A stretch of DNA of 64,000 bases from Thermohalobaculum sp963822985 (GCA_963822985.1 CAWGJU010000003.1:496001-560000), one strand, 5' to 3'. Counted from the first letter of the stretch, positions 17,875 to 28,198 are shown. Made by a program: numbers and translations. Notes: a model not told the origin generated them from the sequence alone.

Positions 17875-19114
17875 GCCCGGCTCTCGATCTCACGACGTTC
17901 TGCCGGCTCTCGGGCGAGACGAGCCCTGCGAGATGGGCAGCCCACCTCTTGGCCGCTGCGCGGCGCGCGTCGAGCCGCGGCTCGCGGTCATAGATGGACC
18001 GCAGCGTTTCGGGCCGGTGATTGATCATGATTTCGCCGACGCTTTCCTCGACACCCAGCGCAGTCAACCCGGAGCGGAAGGTCCGACGCAGATCGTGGAG
18101 CGTCCAAGGCGCGTCCAGCCCCGCCGCCTTGCGCAGCTCCGGCATCATCTTGGACCAGCCGGAGATTGGCGCCTTGCCGTTCGTCGTAAACAGAACGGGC
18201 AGTCCTCGAACCCGAGTGACCCGAGGATGTCTTGTGCCATCGGCGGCAGCGGCACCTGATGCGCCAGCCCGTTCTTGGTCTGCTCGGGCGGCAGGTTCCA
18301 CCAATCACCTTTGGCACCGATCTGGTCCCGGCGCATCGCCGCCGTCTCGCTGCGCCGCTGGCCCGTGAGAAGGAGAAACCGGACCAAGGCACCGAAGACC
18401 GGATTGACGCGCTCCGCCTCGCAGGCGTGCCAGAGGCGCTTGATTCGGCATCAGAGAGCGTCCGGCCAGGACGGGCGATCCTGCTCGGCCCGGGTGGCAC
18501 GCTGCACCCGGTAGCCCTGCAATGGGTTGGCCGGGATCATGCCGCGGTCGGCGCACCAGCGCAGGAAAGTCGTAGGCGTGGCCCGCGAGCGACTTGGCCG
18601 CGCCGCGCTTACCCTTCGCCTCCAGCGCCTCGACCGCCTCCAGCACCTGCCGCCGGTCCAGATGCACCAGCGGCATGTCCTTGGTGAAGCCCAGCAGGTT
18701 CCGGCGCAGGACCGAAAGCACGTTCTTGCGCTCGCTGACATTGCGCCGGGCCTGGTCCGCGTCGTAGCGGTCGAGGGCGACGGACAGCGTGACCGCCTCA
18801 CGCCGTTCCTGGAGCCGCTGGACGCGCCGCTCGGCCACCGGGTCCTCGCCCTTCATGACCCGGCCGCGGATCGCCATGGCGGCCTCCCGAGCGTCCTCCA
18901 GGGTGACGGCGCCAACCTTGCCGAGCGTGACCCTGCGCGCCGTGCCTGCGCGGCCGTGGCCGGCTCGATAGGCGAGGATGTAGGATTTCACGCCGGTGGG
19001 CAGGCAGCGGACGCCGAGGCCGGGAACTTCCGTGTCCCAGACGGTCGTCTCGGCCGCCGCCGGCGCCTTGACCTGCCGGACGCGCTCGCGGGTCAGCTTC
19101 ATCCGTTTGGTCAT
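17858..19114 (-). pseudogene. int: P4-type tyrosine integrase, three frame breaks
   Basis: ATG 19114 (MTKRMKLTRERVRQVKAP) has AAGGA upstream. The N-terminal DUF4102-like arm-binding domain reads VWDTEVPGLGVRCLPTGVKS. Catalytic motifs are spread over frames: TGQRRSETAAMR (Arg I), LHDLRRTFRSG (His-x-x-Arg), MINHRPETLRSIYDRE (catalytic Tyr). Breaks lie near 18590, 18430 and 18200. With the att repeats beside it, this is the recombinase that inserted the element. It is located at the attR end, away from the intact tRNA. Confidence 0.85.
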
Positions 19115-19171
19115 GTCGCGTCGTCCTTTGTTGCGATTTCGCCCGAGCGGCGCCCATCCACGATCGGAGCA

Positions 19172-19235
19172 CAGGTAGCACCATGGTAGCACCGGTTCGG
19201 GAACCGGGCAGCCATGGTAGCACCATGGTAGCACC
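19172..19235 (+). promoter_or_regulatory. Right arm-type sites, four copies of xTGGTAGCACC
   Basis: Copies start at 19172, 19183, 19214 and 19225, as two tandem pairs with an 11-bp period. They are in the same orientation as the pair at 6103-6124. They lie 58-121 bp upstream of the integrase start, so they could also let the integrase repress its own promoter. An extended ORF through them reads as repeated Trp-Cys-Tyr and is not a real N-terminus. Confidence 0.6.
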
Positions 19236-19357
19236 GCAATGGCGTAGCTGGCTAGGGGGTCAATGAGGGGTTGGCCCGATGCGATCGATTTTTACTGATT
19301 ATTCAGCGCATTGAGCAGCCGATGCGCAGGGGTCAAGCGGGGGTGGCTGCGACTATG

Positions 19358-19410
19358 GCACAGTGTTCACATCGCTGGGGTCACTGGTTCGAGCCCAGTA
19401 CCGCCCACCA
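19358..19410 (+). repeat. attR: second copy of the 53-bp tRNA-Val 3' end
   Basis: Identical to 5985-6037. It has the anticodon arm, T arm and 3' acceptor strand but no D arm or 5' acceptor strand, so it is not a tRNA gene. It marks the right end of the integrated element. Confidence 0.93.
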
Positions 19411-19422
19411 GTTCACGACCTG

Positions 19423-20357
19423 AGAACCTGTCCTGGAAGTTTCTCAGCGTGCCAAGCGGCGTAGCATGATCTTGATCATGGCGAGCTTGACGAGGGCTTC
19501 CGCCGTTCGGGCGAGGTGCTCGTAGTCGCGCGCGAGGCGGCGGTTGCGCCTGATCCAAGACAGGGTGCGCTCGACGATCCAGCGTTTTGGCAGCACGGCG
19601 AAGCCCTTCGTTCCGGGTTCGCGGCGCACGATCTCCAGACGCCATCTGCCGGCCGACGCGATGGTCTCGGCGGCCTTCGGCCCCTGGTAGCCCTGATCGG
19701 CGAACACGGTCTCGATGAAGGGAAAGCGCCGCCGCGTGCGCTTGTCGAGCACCAGCGCGGCGCCGTCGCGATCCTGCAAATTGGCGGGGTGGATCACGAC
19801 GCGCAGCATCAGGCCGAGCGTGTCGACGAGCACATGGCGCTTGACGCCCTTGGTCTTCTTGCCCGCGTCAAAGCCCGTTTCCTGCGGTTTGCGCCCCCTT
19901 TTTCCGCCGATTTGACCGTCTGGCTGTCGACGATCGCCGCACTGGGCTGGGGCGCGCGGCCCTCCGCCTCGCGCAGGGCCGCGTAGAGCGTCTCATGGAT
20001 GCGATCGAGCGTCCCGTCGTAGCGCCACAGGTCAAAATACGCCCAGACCGTGCTGCGCGGCGGAAAGTCCTTGGGAAGATGCCGCCACTGACAGCCGGTC
20101 TCGAGCACGTAAAGCACGCCCTGCAGAACCTCGCGCACATCGACCTCGCGTCGCCGCCCGCCGCGCTTCGCGGGCGGGATGTGCGGCTCGATCAGCGCCC
20201 ACTCCGCATCGCTCAGATCGCTCGGGTAGCGCAGCCCCCGCCGACCATATCTCTGGCGATCTTCCCCACTCCACATCCGACGCCTCCATCGCTCCCCGGC
20301 GTCGGACACAGAATCACAAACGATTCCAGAGACTCAAGGAATTTCAGGACAGGTTCT
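19423..20357 (-). mobile_element. IS5-family insertion sequence, about 935 bp
   Basis: The ends are imperfect inverted repeats beginning AGAACCTGTCCTG at the left and its complement at the right, matching 17 of about 20 bases. The element carries one two-frame DDE transposase. It starts 13 bp outside attR. I see no matching target-site duplication (left flank ctg, right flank aag), so one end may have changed since insertion or the boundary is off by a base. Confidence 0.85.
19444..20309 (-). CDS. IS5-family transposase, two frames joined by probable -1 frameshift
   Basis: The first frame (from 20309; perhaps really from the ATG at 20276) has the N-terminal YPSDLSDAEWALIEPHIP and the first catalytic Asp in AAIVDSQTVKSAE. 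The second frame (to 19444) has VFADQGYQG (second Asp) and VERTLSWIRRNRRLARDYE (Glu). The join is at A5G5 (about 19896-19905): reading GAA AAA GGG then slipping back one base gives RGRKPQETGFDAGKKTKG, which is the family consensus. Programmed frameshifting is known in this IS family, so this break may be functional, unlike others in the window. Confidence 0.85.
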
Positions 20358-20620
20358 AAGTACATGGCTTAACGAAGCTCACGGGCGCAGATCGCCCGCA
20401 GCGGAAGTTTCGACCCACGCCCCCCGAGGCGATATGGCGTGGGGCGGAATGCCAGATTCGGCGACCAGGTCAGGTGGCGAACTGATGCTCCGCGTTCGAT
20501 CGGGCTCGAAAGCGCGCCCGGGCCCCGAGGGTTCAATCAAGGGCCCTGCCGGCCCGAACCTGCTTTCTTGGATCGCCGATTCACCCTACGATTGTTCAGG
20601 CCATATGGGGAGCGGCTATC

Positions 20621-22348
20621 ATGAAAGCACTGTTCGCGCCCGTGGTGATCGGGCTGATCTCGGCGTCGACCCTGGCCCATGCGCAGGATGCCGCCGCGAT
20701 CTACAGCGGCATGGACCGGATCCATCCGGCCTGGGCCGAGCACGGCATGGTGGTGGCGCAGGAGGCAGTGGCCGCGCAGGTCGGCCGCGACATCCTGGAA
20801 GCCGGCGGCAATGCGGTCGACGCCGGCGCCGCGGTGGCCTTTGCGCTGGCCGTGACGCTGCCGCGCGCCGGCAATCTCGGCGGCGGCGGGTTCATGATCG
20901 TGCACGACGCCGAGAGCGGCGAGACCAAGGCCATCGACTATCGCGAGACGGCGCCGGCCGCCGCCGACCGCGACATGTTCCTCGACGCGAGCGGCGAGGC
21001 CGACAGCGAGAAGTCGCGCTACACCGGCCTCGCCACCGGCGTGCCGGGCACCGTCGCCGGGATGCAGATGGCGCTCGAGAAATACGGCACCATGACGCTG
21101 GCCGAGGTGATCGCCCCGGCGATCCGGCTGGCCTCTGACGGGATCACCGTCACCGCCGACCTCGCCGACAGCCTCAAGGCGCTCGAGGACCGCCTGAAGA
21201 AGTGGCCGTCGTCAGAGCCCATCTTCTACAAGGAGGGCGGCGCCTTCTATGAGCCCGGCGACACGCTCAAGCAGCCCGACCTCGCGGCGACGCTGCAGAA
21301 GATCGCCGACCAGGGGCCCGACGGCTTCTACAAGGGCGAGACCGCGCAGAAGATCGTCGATGCCGTTCAGGGTTCCGGCGGCCGGATCACCATGGAGGAC
21401 ATGGCGAACTACAAGGCCATTCTTCGCGAGCCTGTGCGCGGCAGCTATCGCGGCTACGAGATCGTCTCGATGCCGCCGCCGAGCTCGGGCGGCATTCACA
21501 TCATCCAGATCCTCAACACGCTCGAGGGCTATCCGATCGGCTGGCTGGGGCAGAACTCGGCCGAGACCATCCACCTTATGGCCGAAGCGATGAAGCGCGC
21601 CTATGCCGACCGCTCCGAGTATCTCGGCGATCCGGCCTATTACGACGTGCCGCAGGCGGCGCTCATCTCCAAGGACTACGCGGCGAAGATCCGCGAGGGC
21701 ATCTCGCGGTCGCGCGCCACGCCGTCGGAAGAGATCAAGCCGGCCGACCTCGCGCCCTATGAGAGCGATCAGACGACGCACTTCTCGATCGTCGACAAGG
21801 ACGGCAACGCGGTCTCCAACACCTACACGATCAACTTCTCCTATGGGTCGGGCATGGTGGCGGACGGCACCGGCGTGCTGATGAACAACGAGATGGACGA
21901 CTTCTCAGCCAAGCCGGGCGTGATGAACGCCTATGGCCTGGTCGGCGGCGAGGCCAATGCGGTCGAGCCGGGCAAGCGCCCTCTGTCGTCGATGAGCCCG
22001 ACCATTGTCATGAAGGACGGCGAGGTCTTCATGGTGACCGGCAGCCCCGGCGGCTCGCGGATCATAACCACGGTCCTGCAGGTGATCATGAACGTCATCG
22101 ACCATGGCGACAACATCGCCGAGGCGACGCTGGCGCCGCGCATCCACCATCAGTGGCTGCCCGAGGTGCTGCGCGTCGAGGAGGGGCTGAGCCCCGACAC
22201 CATCGCGGCGCTCGAGGCCAAGGGCCACGACGTCGAGGTGATGGAGACCATGGGCTCGGCGCAGTCCATCGTCGTCGAGGAGGACACCGGGCTGCTGCTC
22301 GGCGGCGCCGACACCCGGCAGACCAGCTCCGCCGCCGTGGGGTACTAA
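20621..22348 (+). CDS. ggt: Gamma-glutamyltransferase (periplasmic)
   Basis: 575 residues with a Sec signal peptide (residues 1-21, cleavage after AHA). It is an Ntn hydrolase that cleaves gamma-glutamyl bonds of glutathione. The autoprocessing site is DQTTHFSIVDKDGNAVSNTYT, with the catalytic Thr of TTHFS becoming the N-terminus of the small subunit. PLSSMSPTIV and GSPGGSRIITTVLQ are the conserved substrate-binding motifs. It stands alone, followed by a strong terminator. Intact. Confidence 0.96.
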   Translation: MKALFAPVVIGLISASTLAHAQDAAAIYSGMDRIHPAWAEHGMVVAQEAVAAQVGRDILEAGGNAVDAGAAVAFALAVTLPRAGNLGGGGFMIVHDAESGETKAIDYRETAPAAADRDMFLDASGEADSEKSRYTGLATGVPGTVAGMQMALEKYGTMTLAEVIAPAIRLASDGITVTADLADSLKALEDRLKKWPSSEPIFYKEGGAFYEPGDTLKQPDLAATLQKIADQGPDGFYKGETAQKIVDAVQGSGGRITMEDMANYKAILREPVRGSYRGYEIVSMPPPSSGGIHIIQILNTLEGYPIGWLGQNSAETIHLMAEAMKRAYADRSEYLGDPAYYDVPQAALISKDYAAKIREGISRSRATPSEEIKPADLAPYESDQTTHFSIVDKDGNAVSNTYTINFSYGSGMVADGTGVLMNNEMDDFSAKPGVMNAYGLVGGEANAVEPGKRPLSSMSPTIVMKDGEVFMVTGSPGGSRIITTVLQVIMNVIDHGDNIAEATLAPRIHHQWLPEVLRVEEGLSPDTIAALEAKGHDVEVMETMGSAQSIVVEEDTGLLLGGADTRQTSSAAVGY

Positions 22349-22350
22349 AC

Positions 22351-22419
22351 CCGAGGAGGGACGGCTGCAGCGCGGACCGGCCCGTCGCCTCGACGCTGTC
22401 GGTCCGCGCCTCGGTTTTT
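22351..22419 (+). terminator. Rho-independent terminator of ggt
   Basis: GCGCGGACCG (22370-22379) pairs with CGGTCCGCGC (22400-22409), with an outer CCGAGG (22351-22356) / CCTCGG (22409-22414) stem, followed by T5. It is the clearest intrinsic terminator in the window. Confidence 0.85.
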
Positions 22420-22420
22420 C

Positions 22421-22910
22421 GTGGCAGCGTGGGCGCGTGATCGCATCGGACGGCAGTACGGAAAGGCTGCGGCCGCGCATGCTACGACCCGAGCGTTACG
22501 ACGACGGACCTCCATCGCCGCGGGTGTGGCAATCTGGCGGTGGCCAACGTCTCTTCGCGCGCGCTGGCGACGGATCGAATCGTGCCAACGGCTTTGCCGA
22601 AACCAGGGGCGACGGGCCGGGCGACGGTCATCACGAAGGCGCACCGAATGCGCCTGGCGGCCCCGCCTCCGACCCGAACCGGTGGCAAGCGCTGCGCGCA
22701 CGGAAGCGGACGGTCGTCGACGAAAATGGCGTTCGCGTCTACGACGACGCCGATCCCTCGACCTTGGGTGGATGATTCGGGCACCGACCTCATCGCGGGC
22801 GCCGACGGCTCGGACCTGCTCTACGGCGGATGCGGGTGCGACGGAAAGCGGCGCCGCCCGCGTATCTGCTGGTGGACAGGCAAGGTCCTCGAGAGCCAGG
22901 AGAGCAGGCA
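22421..22910. other. No confident gene; short RTX-like peptide in one frame
   Basis: Several ORFs cross the region on both strands, none with a ribosome site and family match. In the plus frame at about 22778-22828 the sequence reads GTDLIAGADGSDLLYGG, which resembles one RTX (GGxGxD) nonapeptide unit pair, without neighbours. It may be a relic. The end of the region holds the ribosome site of the EF-hand gene. Confidence 0.4.
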
Positions 22911-23429
22911 ATGGGCAAGGCGCTGACGGGTACGGCACCGAGACGCACGACACCGAGACGCACGACACTGGCAGGCACGACACTGGCAGGCACGACACTG
23001 GCAGGCACGACACTGGCAGACACGACACTGAGAGGCATGGCGGCCGCAGTCGGGTTGCTGCTGGCGACAGCCGGCGGTGCGGCCGCGAGCGACTGGGCCA
23101 TGCGGATGTTCGAGCGGGTCGACGTGGACGGCGACGGCGTGATCACGATCGTCGAGGCCGAGGCGGCGCGCGACGCCCGTTTCGGGCGGGTCGACGCGAA
23201 CGGCGACGGCCGGATCAGCCCCGACGAGATGACCGAGGCCGCTCGGTCGCGCGCGGCCGGTCATGCGGCGAAACGGTTTGAACGGCTCGACGCGAACGGC
23301 GATGGTGCCGTCGAGCGCACCGAGTTCGACGACCGCGCGCAGCAGCGTTTCCAGCGGCTCGACGCCGATGGCGACGGCACGGTGACGCGCGACGAGGTCG
23401 AGCGGGCGATGGGGCAGGGCGGCGGCTGA
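22911..23429 (+). CDS. Exported EF-hand protein with four calcium-binding loops
   Basis: 172 residues from ATG 22911, chosen for AGGAGAG 6 bases upstream. A later ATG (23037) directly before the hydrophobic segment AAAVGLLLATAGGAAAS has poor spacing from any site. Four EF-hand loops follow: DVDGDGVITIVE, DANGDGRISPDE, DANGDGAVERTE, DADGDGTVTRDE. The 42 residues before the hydrophobic core are coded by a 15-bp tandem repeat (RTTLAG type), an odd n-region for a signal peptide. It precedes the ECF sigma operon by 53 bp and may be part of the same metal-responsive unit. Confidence 0.8.
   Translation: MGKALTGTAPRRTTPRRTTLAGTTLAGTTLAGTTLADTTLRGMAAAVGLLLATAGGAAASDWAMRMFERVDVDGDGVITIVEAEAARDARFGRVDANGDGRISPDEMTEAARSRAAGHAAKRFERLDANGDGAVERTEFDDRAQQRFQRLDADGDGTVTRDEVERAMGQGGG
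22946..23035 (+). repeat. Six tandem 15-bp repeats
   Basis: The unit is CACGACACTGGCAGG with small variations; the first and last copies differ most. It encodes (T-T-L-A-G)n in the N-terminal extension of the EF-hand protein. The unit length is a multiple of three, so copy-number change would alter length without changing frame. Confidence 0.9.
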
Positions 23430-23482
23430 TTGGCCGCGCGGGTCTGGACGATGCGAGGGGAAGCCGGTTGCGGAGAGCGGCG

Positions 23483-24061
23483 ATGCCGGATGGCACGAGC
23501 ATCGACGAGGACGCGGCCCTGCTCGCCCGGTTCGCTGATGGCGACCAGGGCGCGGCGCGGGCGCTGACCGAACTGTTGCTGCCGGGCGCCCTGCGCCAGG
23601 CCTGGCGGATGCTGGGCGACCAGGCCGAGGCCGAAGACGTGGCGCAGGACGCCATGCTGCGGCTCTGGCGGCAGGCGGCGAATTGGCGGGCGGGCGAGGC
23701 GCGCGTCTCGACCTGGCTCTACCGGGTGGTGCACAACCTCTGCATCGACCGGATGCGCCGCCGCCGCCCGCAGGTGCCGGTCGAGGATGCGCCCGAGCCA
23801 GTCGACCCCGACCCGGGCGTGTTGGCGCGAATGGCAAGCTCCGAGACCGGCCGCGCCGTCGCCGCCGCCATCGGCGAGCTGCCCGAGCGGCAGCGCCAGG
23901 CGGTGATGCTGCGGCATTTCGAGGGCTGGTCGAACCCGCAGATCGGCGAGGCGCTCGACTGCTCGGTCGAAGCGGTCGAAAGCCTGCTGGCACGGGCCCG
24001 CCGCCAACTGGCGCAGCGTCTGGGCGACGAGAAAGAGGCGTATCATGACGAGCAAGGCTGA
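23483..24061 (+). CDS. ECF-type RNA polymerase sigma factor
   Basis: 192 residues from ATG 23483, with GGAGA 8 bases upstream. Region 2: AEAEDVAQDAMLRLWRQA and VSTWLYRVVHNLCIDRMRR. Region 4: ELPERQRQAVMLRHFEGWSN followed by EALDCSVEAVESLLARARR. There is no sigma 3 region. It overlaps the next gene by 17 bases. With the EF-hand and metal-sensor-like neighbours it probably controls a cation or envelope response, and its own cluster may be a target. Confidence 0.92.
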   Translation: MPDGTSIDEDAALLARFADGDQGAARALTELLLPGALRQAWRMLGDQAEAEDVAQDAMLRLWRQAANWRAGEARVSTWLYRVVHNLCIDRMRRRRPQVPVEDAPEPVDPDPGVLARMASSETGRAVAAAIGELPERQRQAVMLRHFEGWSNPQIGEALDCSVEAVESLLARARRQLAQRLGDEKEAYHDEQG

Positions 24062-24524
24062 CGGCGATCTGGACGCGGCGCTCTCGGCGCTGGCCCGCGA
24101 GCTCGGGCCGGCCCAGCCACGGCCCTGCCCGGAGCTGGCCGCCGGCGTGCTCGCCGACGCGGCCCTGGCGACGCTCGCGCGCGAGGTGGAAGCTGCTTCG
24201 CACCGCCCTGGCGCCCAGCTCGTCGGCCGCGTGCTGGCCGACGCCGCCACCATCAGCGCCGCCGTCACCGCCGAGCGGGCGGCAGAGCAATCCACGCCGT
24301 CCCGGCAGCGGAGCGGCGAAACGGCGCGGCGCCGTGAACTGACCGGATGGCTTTTCGGCTGGAGGGGCGGTGCGGTGGCGGCCATGGTCCTCGGCCTCGC
24401 AGTCGGCCTTGGCGTCGGGCTCGAAGCGGGCCCAGGCGCCCTGCCGCTGCTCGATGCGGCCGATGCCGACCCACTGTCGCTGGCCGCGGCCGACTCCGCC
24501 ATGCCGTTCGTGGAGGGGCTATGA
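24045..24524 (+). CDS. Single-pass membrane protein in anti-sigma position
   Basis: 159 residues. A hydrophilic N-terminal part of about 105 residues with two similar Ala-rich segments (AAGVLADAALATLAREV and VGRVLADAATISAAV) is followed by one transmembrane helix (GGAVAAMVLGLAVGLGVGLEAG) and a short tail. It overlaps the sigma gene. Position and topology suggest an anti-sigma factor or accessory, but I do not recognise an anti-sigma domain. Confidence 0.65.
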   Translation: MTSKADGDLDAALSALARELGPAQPRPCPELAAGVLADAALATLAREVEAASHRPGAQLVGRVLADAATISAAVTAERAAEQSTPSRQRSGETARRRELTGWLFGWRGGAVAAMVLGLAVGLGVGLEAGPGALPLLDAADADPLSLAAADSAMPFVEGL

Positions 24525-24552
24525 GCCGCCGGGTGTTCGACGGAGGGAGGCG

Positions 24553-25065
24553 ATGAGCACGGACGCGCCTGCGCCTGCGCCTGCTCCGGCCCCTGCTCCA
24601 GCGCCCACCGCGGCGCGCAGTCCGCGCTGGATGAAGCTGCTGTTGGTCCTTTCGCTGACAGCCAATCTGCTGGTGATCGGCGTGGTCGCCGGTCACCAGC
24701 TGCGTGACGATGGCGGGCGCGGCGGCGATCGCGCGGTTGCCTGGGTCCTCGATATGGTACCCGAGGATCGGCGCGCCATGGCCGAGGCGCATTTCGCCGA
24801 GGCGCGTGCGACGCTGGACGCGCCGAACGACGATCGCGGCGCCGACATGACGGTGATGCTGGCCGCGATCCGTGCCCAACCTTACCAGCCCGCCGAGCTC
24901 CAGGCGGCGATGGCAGAGCTCGGCGCATCGCGGGCCCAGCGCTGGGCCGTGCTGCGCGAAAGACTGGCGACCCTGCTCGCCCAGTTCACGCCAGAGGAGC
25001 GCGCCGCCTTCGCCCGCAACTTCGAGGAGCGGATGAACCGTTGGCGCAAGCGCCGGGACGGGTAG
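24553..25065 (+). CDS. Periplasmic heavy-metal sensor-like protein (Metal_resist/CpxP-like)
   Basis: 170 residues, ATG 24553 with GGAGGGAGG upstream. An Ala-Pro tandem tract (APAPAPAPAP) precedes one membrane anchor (MKLLLVLSLTANLLVIGVVAG). The periplasmic part is helical with LDMVPEDRRAMAEAHFAEAR and LTPEER-like LAQFTPEERAAFARNFEERM, the pattern of CnrX/ZraP/CpxP relatives. Such proteins sense metals or misfolding and act with anti-sigma factors. It ends the sigma operon, convergent with the GH13 gene. Confidence 0.75.
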   Translation: MSTDAPAPAPAPAPAPAPTAARSPRWMKLLLVLSLTANLLVIGVVAGHQLRDDGGRGGDRAVAWVLDMVPEDRRAMAEAHFAEARATLDAPNDDRGADMTVMLAAIRAQPYQPAELQAAMAELGASRAQRWAVLRERLATLLAQFTPEERAAFARNFEERMNRWRKRRDG

Positions 25066-25093
25066 GCGAGGCCTCGTCGGGGGACGGCAAGGG

Positions 25094-26735
<1,642 letters not shown>

Positions 26736-26749
<14 letters not shown>

Positions 26750-27435
26750 AGGTCTCGTCGAGCGCGTAGCCGGCGGCCCTGACGGTGCGGATCGGGTCGC
26801 GTTCGCCCCGGCTGTTCAGCGCCTTGCGGAGCCGCCCGATATGCACGTCGACGGTGCGCACCTCGACATAGACGTCGCGGCCCCAGACGAGGTCGAGAAG
26901 CTGCTCGCGGCTGTAGACGCGGCCGGGGCGCTGCAGCAGGCAATCGAGCAGGCGGAACTCGGTCGGCCCAAGATGCACCTCGCGGGCCGGCGCGGTGGAC
27001 GCGGCGCGTCTCGCGGTCGAGGATCAGGTCGCCGAAGGTCGCTACCTCGGACGAGATGGTCGGCCGCGCCCGGCGCAGCAGCGCGCGCACGCGGGCGATC
27101 AGCTCGGGGATCGAGAAGGGCTTGGTCAGATAGTCGTCGGCGCCGGTGTCGAGGCCGCGGATGCGGTCCGCCTCCTCGCCGCGCGCGGTCAGCATGATCA
27201 CCGGCATGTCGCGCAGTTCGGCGCGCGCCCGGATGCGCCGGCAGATCTCGATGCCGCTCAGGCCCGGCAGCATCCAGTCGAGCACGACCAGATCCGGCCG
27301 CTCCTCCTCGATGGCGACCATCGCATCGTCGCCATCGGCGCTGCCCCGCACCTCGAAGCCTTCGCGCGCCAGGTTGTATTCCAGCAGGGCGAACAGCGCT
27401 TCCTCGTCCTCGACGACAAGAATTCGCGCTCCCAT
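26736..27435 (-). CDS. phoB: Phosphate response regulator PhoB (one frame break)
   Basis: ATG 27435 overlaps the phoU stop (TGATG). The receiver domain has VVEDEEALFALLEYNL, the phospho-Asp in DLVVLDWMLPGLSG, and ADDYLTKPFS. A single-base shift near 26985 moves the winged-helix effector into another frame: HLGPTEFRLLDCLLQRPGRV, VDVHIGRLRKALN and IRTVRAAGYALDE. With the shift corrected the protein has the normal length of about 232 residues. No PhoR kinase is present in the window. Confidence 0.9.
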
Positions 27436-28179
27436 CAATCGGCTCTCCCGCCCTGAGCGTCACCGGGCCCTTGCCCCTGACCGAGCGACATCTCTTCCCA
27501 GCTGCTGCTCTTCGGCCGGTCGTCGCCGAGCGGCCGGCCTTCGACGGCGTAATAGGTCATCTCGGCGATGAAGGTGGTGTGGTCGCCGATGCGCTCGAAG
27601 TTCTTCACGACGAAAAGAAGCTGCGAGCAGATGCCGATCGTCCGCGGATCCTCCATCATGTAGGTGATCAGCTCGCGGAAGATCGAGTTGTGGATCTCGT
27701 CGATCTCGACGTCGCGCTTCCAGACCGAGACCGAGAGCGCCGCGTCGCGCGCCGTGTAGGCGTCGAGCGCCTCGGCCATCAGCGTGCGCGTCTGCTTGCC
27801 CATGCGCACGACCGAGGACATGACGTGCAGTGGGCCCGACTGGTTGAGGATCAGCGTCCGCTTGGAGACGTTCTTGGCGAGATCGCCGATCCGCTCGAGC
27901 GCCGAGGCGATCTTCAGCGCGGCGATCACCTCGCGCAGGTCCTGGGCCATGGGCTGGCGCAGCGCCATGACCTGGATCGTCGATCTGCTCGAGCTGCGCC
28001 TCCATCCGGTCGAGGCGCTTGTCCGACTGGATCACCTCGGCGGCAAGATCCGAATCGCGCGTCTGCAGCGCCTCGATGGCCTGTCCGAGCTGCTCCTCGG
28101 CGAGGCCGCCCATCTCGGCGATGCGCGACGAGATCGCCTTGAGATCTTCGTCGAAGGCTGTGACGATGTGCTTGCTCAT
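27435..28179 (-). CDS. phoU: Phosphate transport regulator PhoU (one frame break)
   Basis: The N-terminal frame from ATG 28179 (SKHIVTAFDEDLKAISSRIA) breaks near 27975. It continues as VMALRQPMAQDLREVIAALKIASALERIGDLAKNV, the first PhoU metal-binding helix, and then VVKNFERIGDHTTFIAEM, the second. Corrected length is about 247 residues. PhoU links PstSCAB transport to PhoR/PhoB signalling. It lies 20 bases downstream of pstB and overlaps phoB. Confidence 0.9.
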
Positions 28180-28198
28180 GATACATTTGCCGCCTGCC

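Larger units (their letters stand above)
5985..19410. mobile_element. 13.4-kb integrative element in tRNA-Val, type III RM cargo
   Basis: The element is bounded by the perfect 53-bp att repeats. It holds, from the right end, a P4-type tyrosine integrase, two small hypothetical genes, an AlpA-like HTH protein, a zinc-ribbon-like ORF, a primase/SF3 helicase, small unknowns, type III mod and res, and two unknowns next to attL. All recognised genes run on the minus strand. There are no capsid, tail or conjugation genes, so it resembles a P4-like satellite or small integrative element with a restriction cargo. The integrase lies at the end away from the intact tRNA. Most of its genes show frame breaks. 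Confidence 0.9.

Noticed and set aside
19114..19234. Integrase start at 19234
   Set aside because: The extra N-terminus is a translation of the arm-site repeats. ATG 19114 has a ribosome site and begins the conserved domain.
19358..19410. Second tRNA-Val gene
   Set aside because: Only the 3' 53 bases are present, with no D arm or 5' acceptor strand. It is the attR repeat.
22345..23028. Minus-strand ORF with PVSCL repeats
   Set aside because: The repeat is the antisense of the EF-hand N-terminal minisatellite and crosses the ggt terminator.
22946..23035. CRISPR-like array
   Set aside because: 15-bp units are directly tandem with no spacers and lie in frame in a protein gene.
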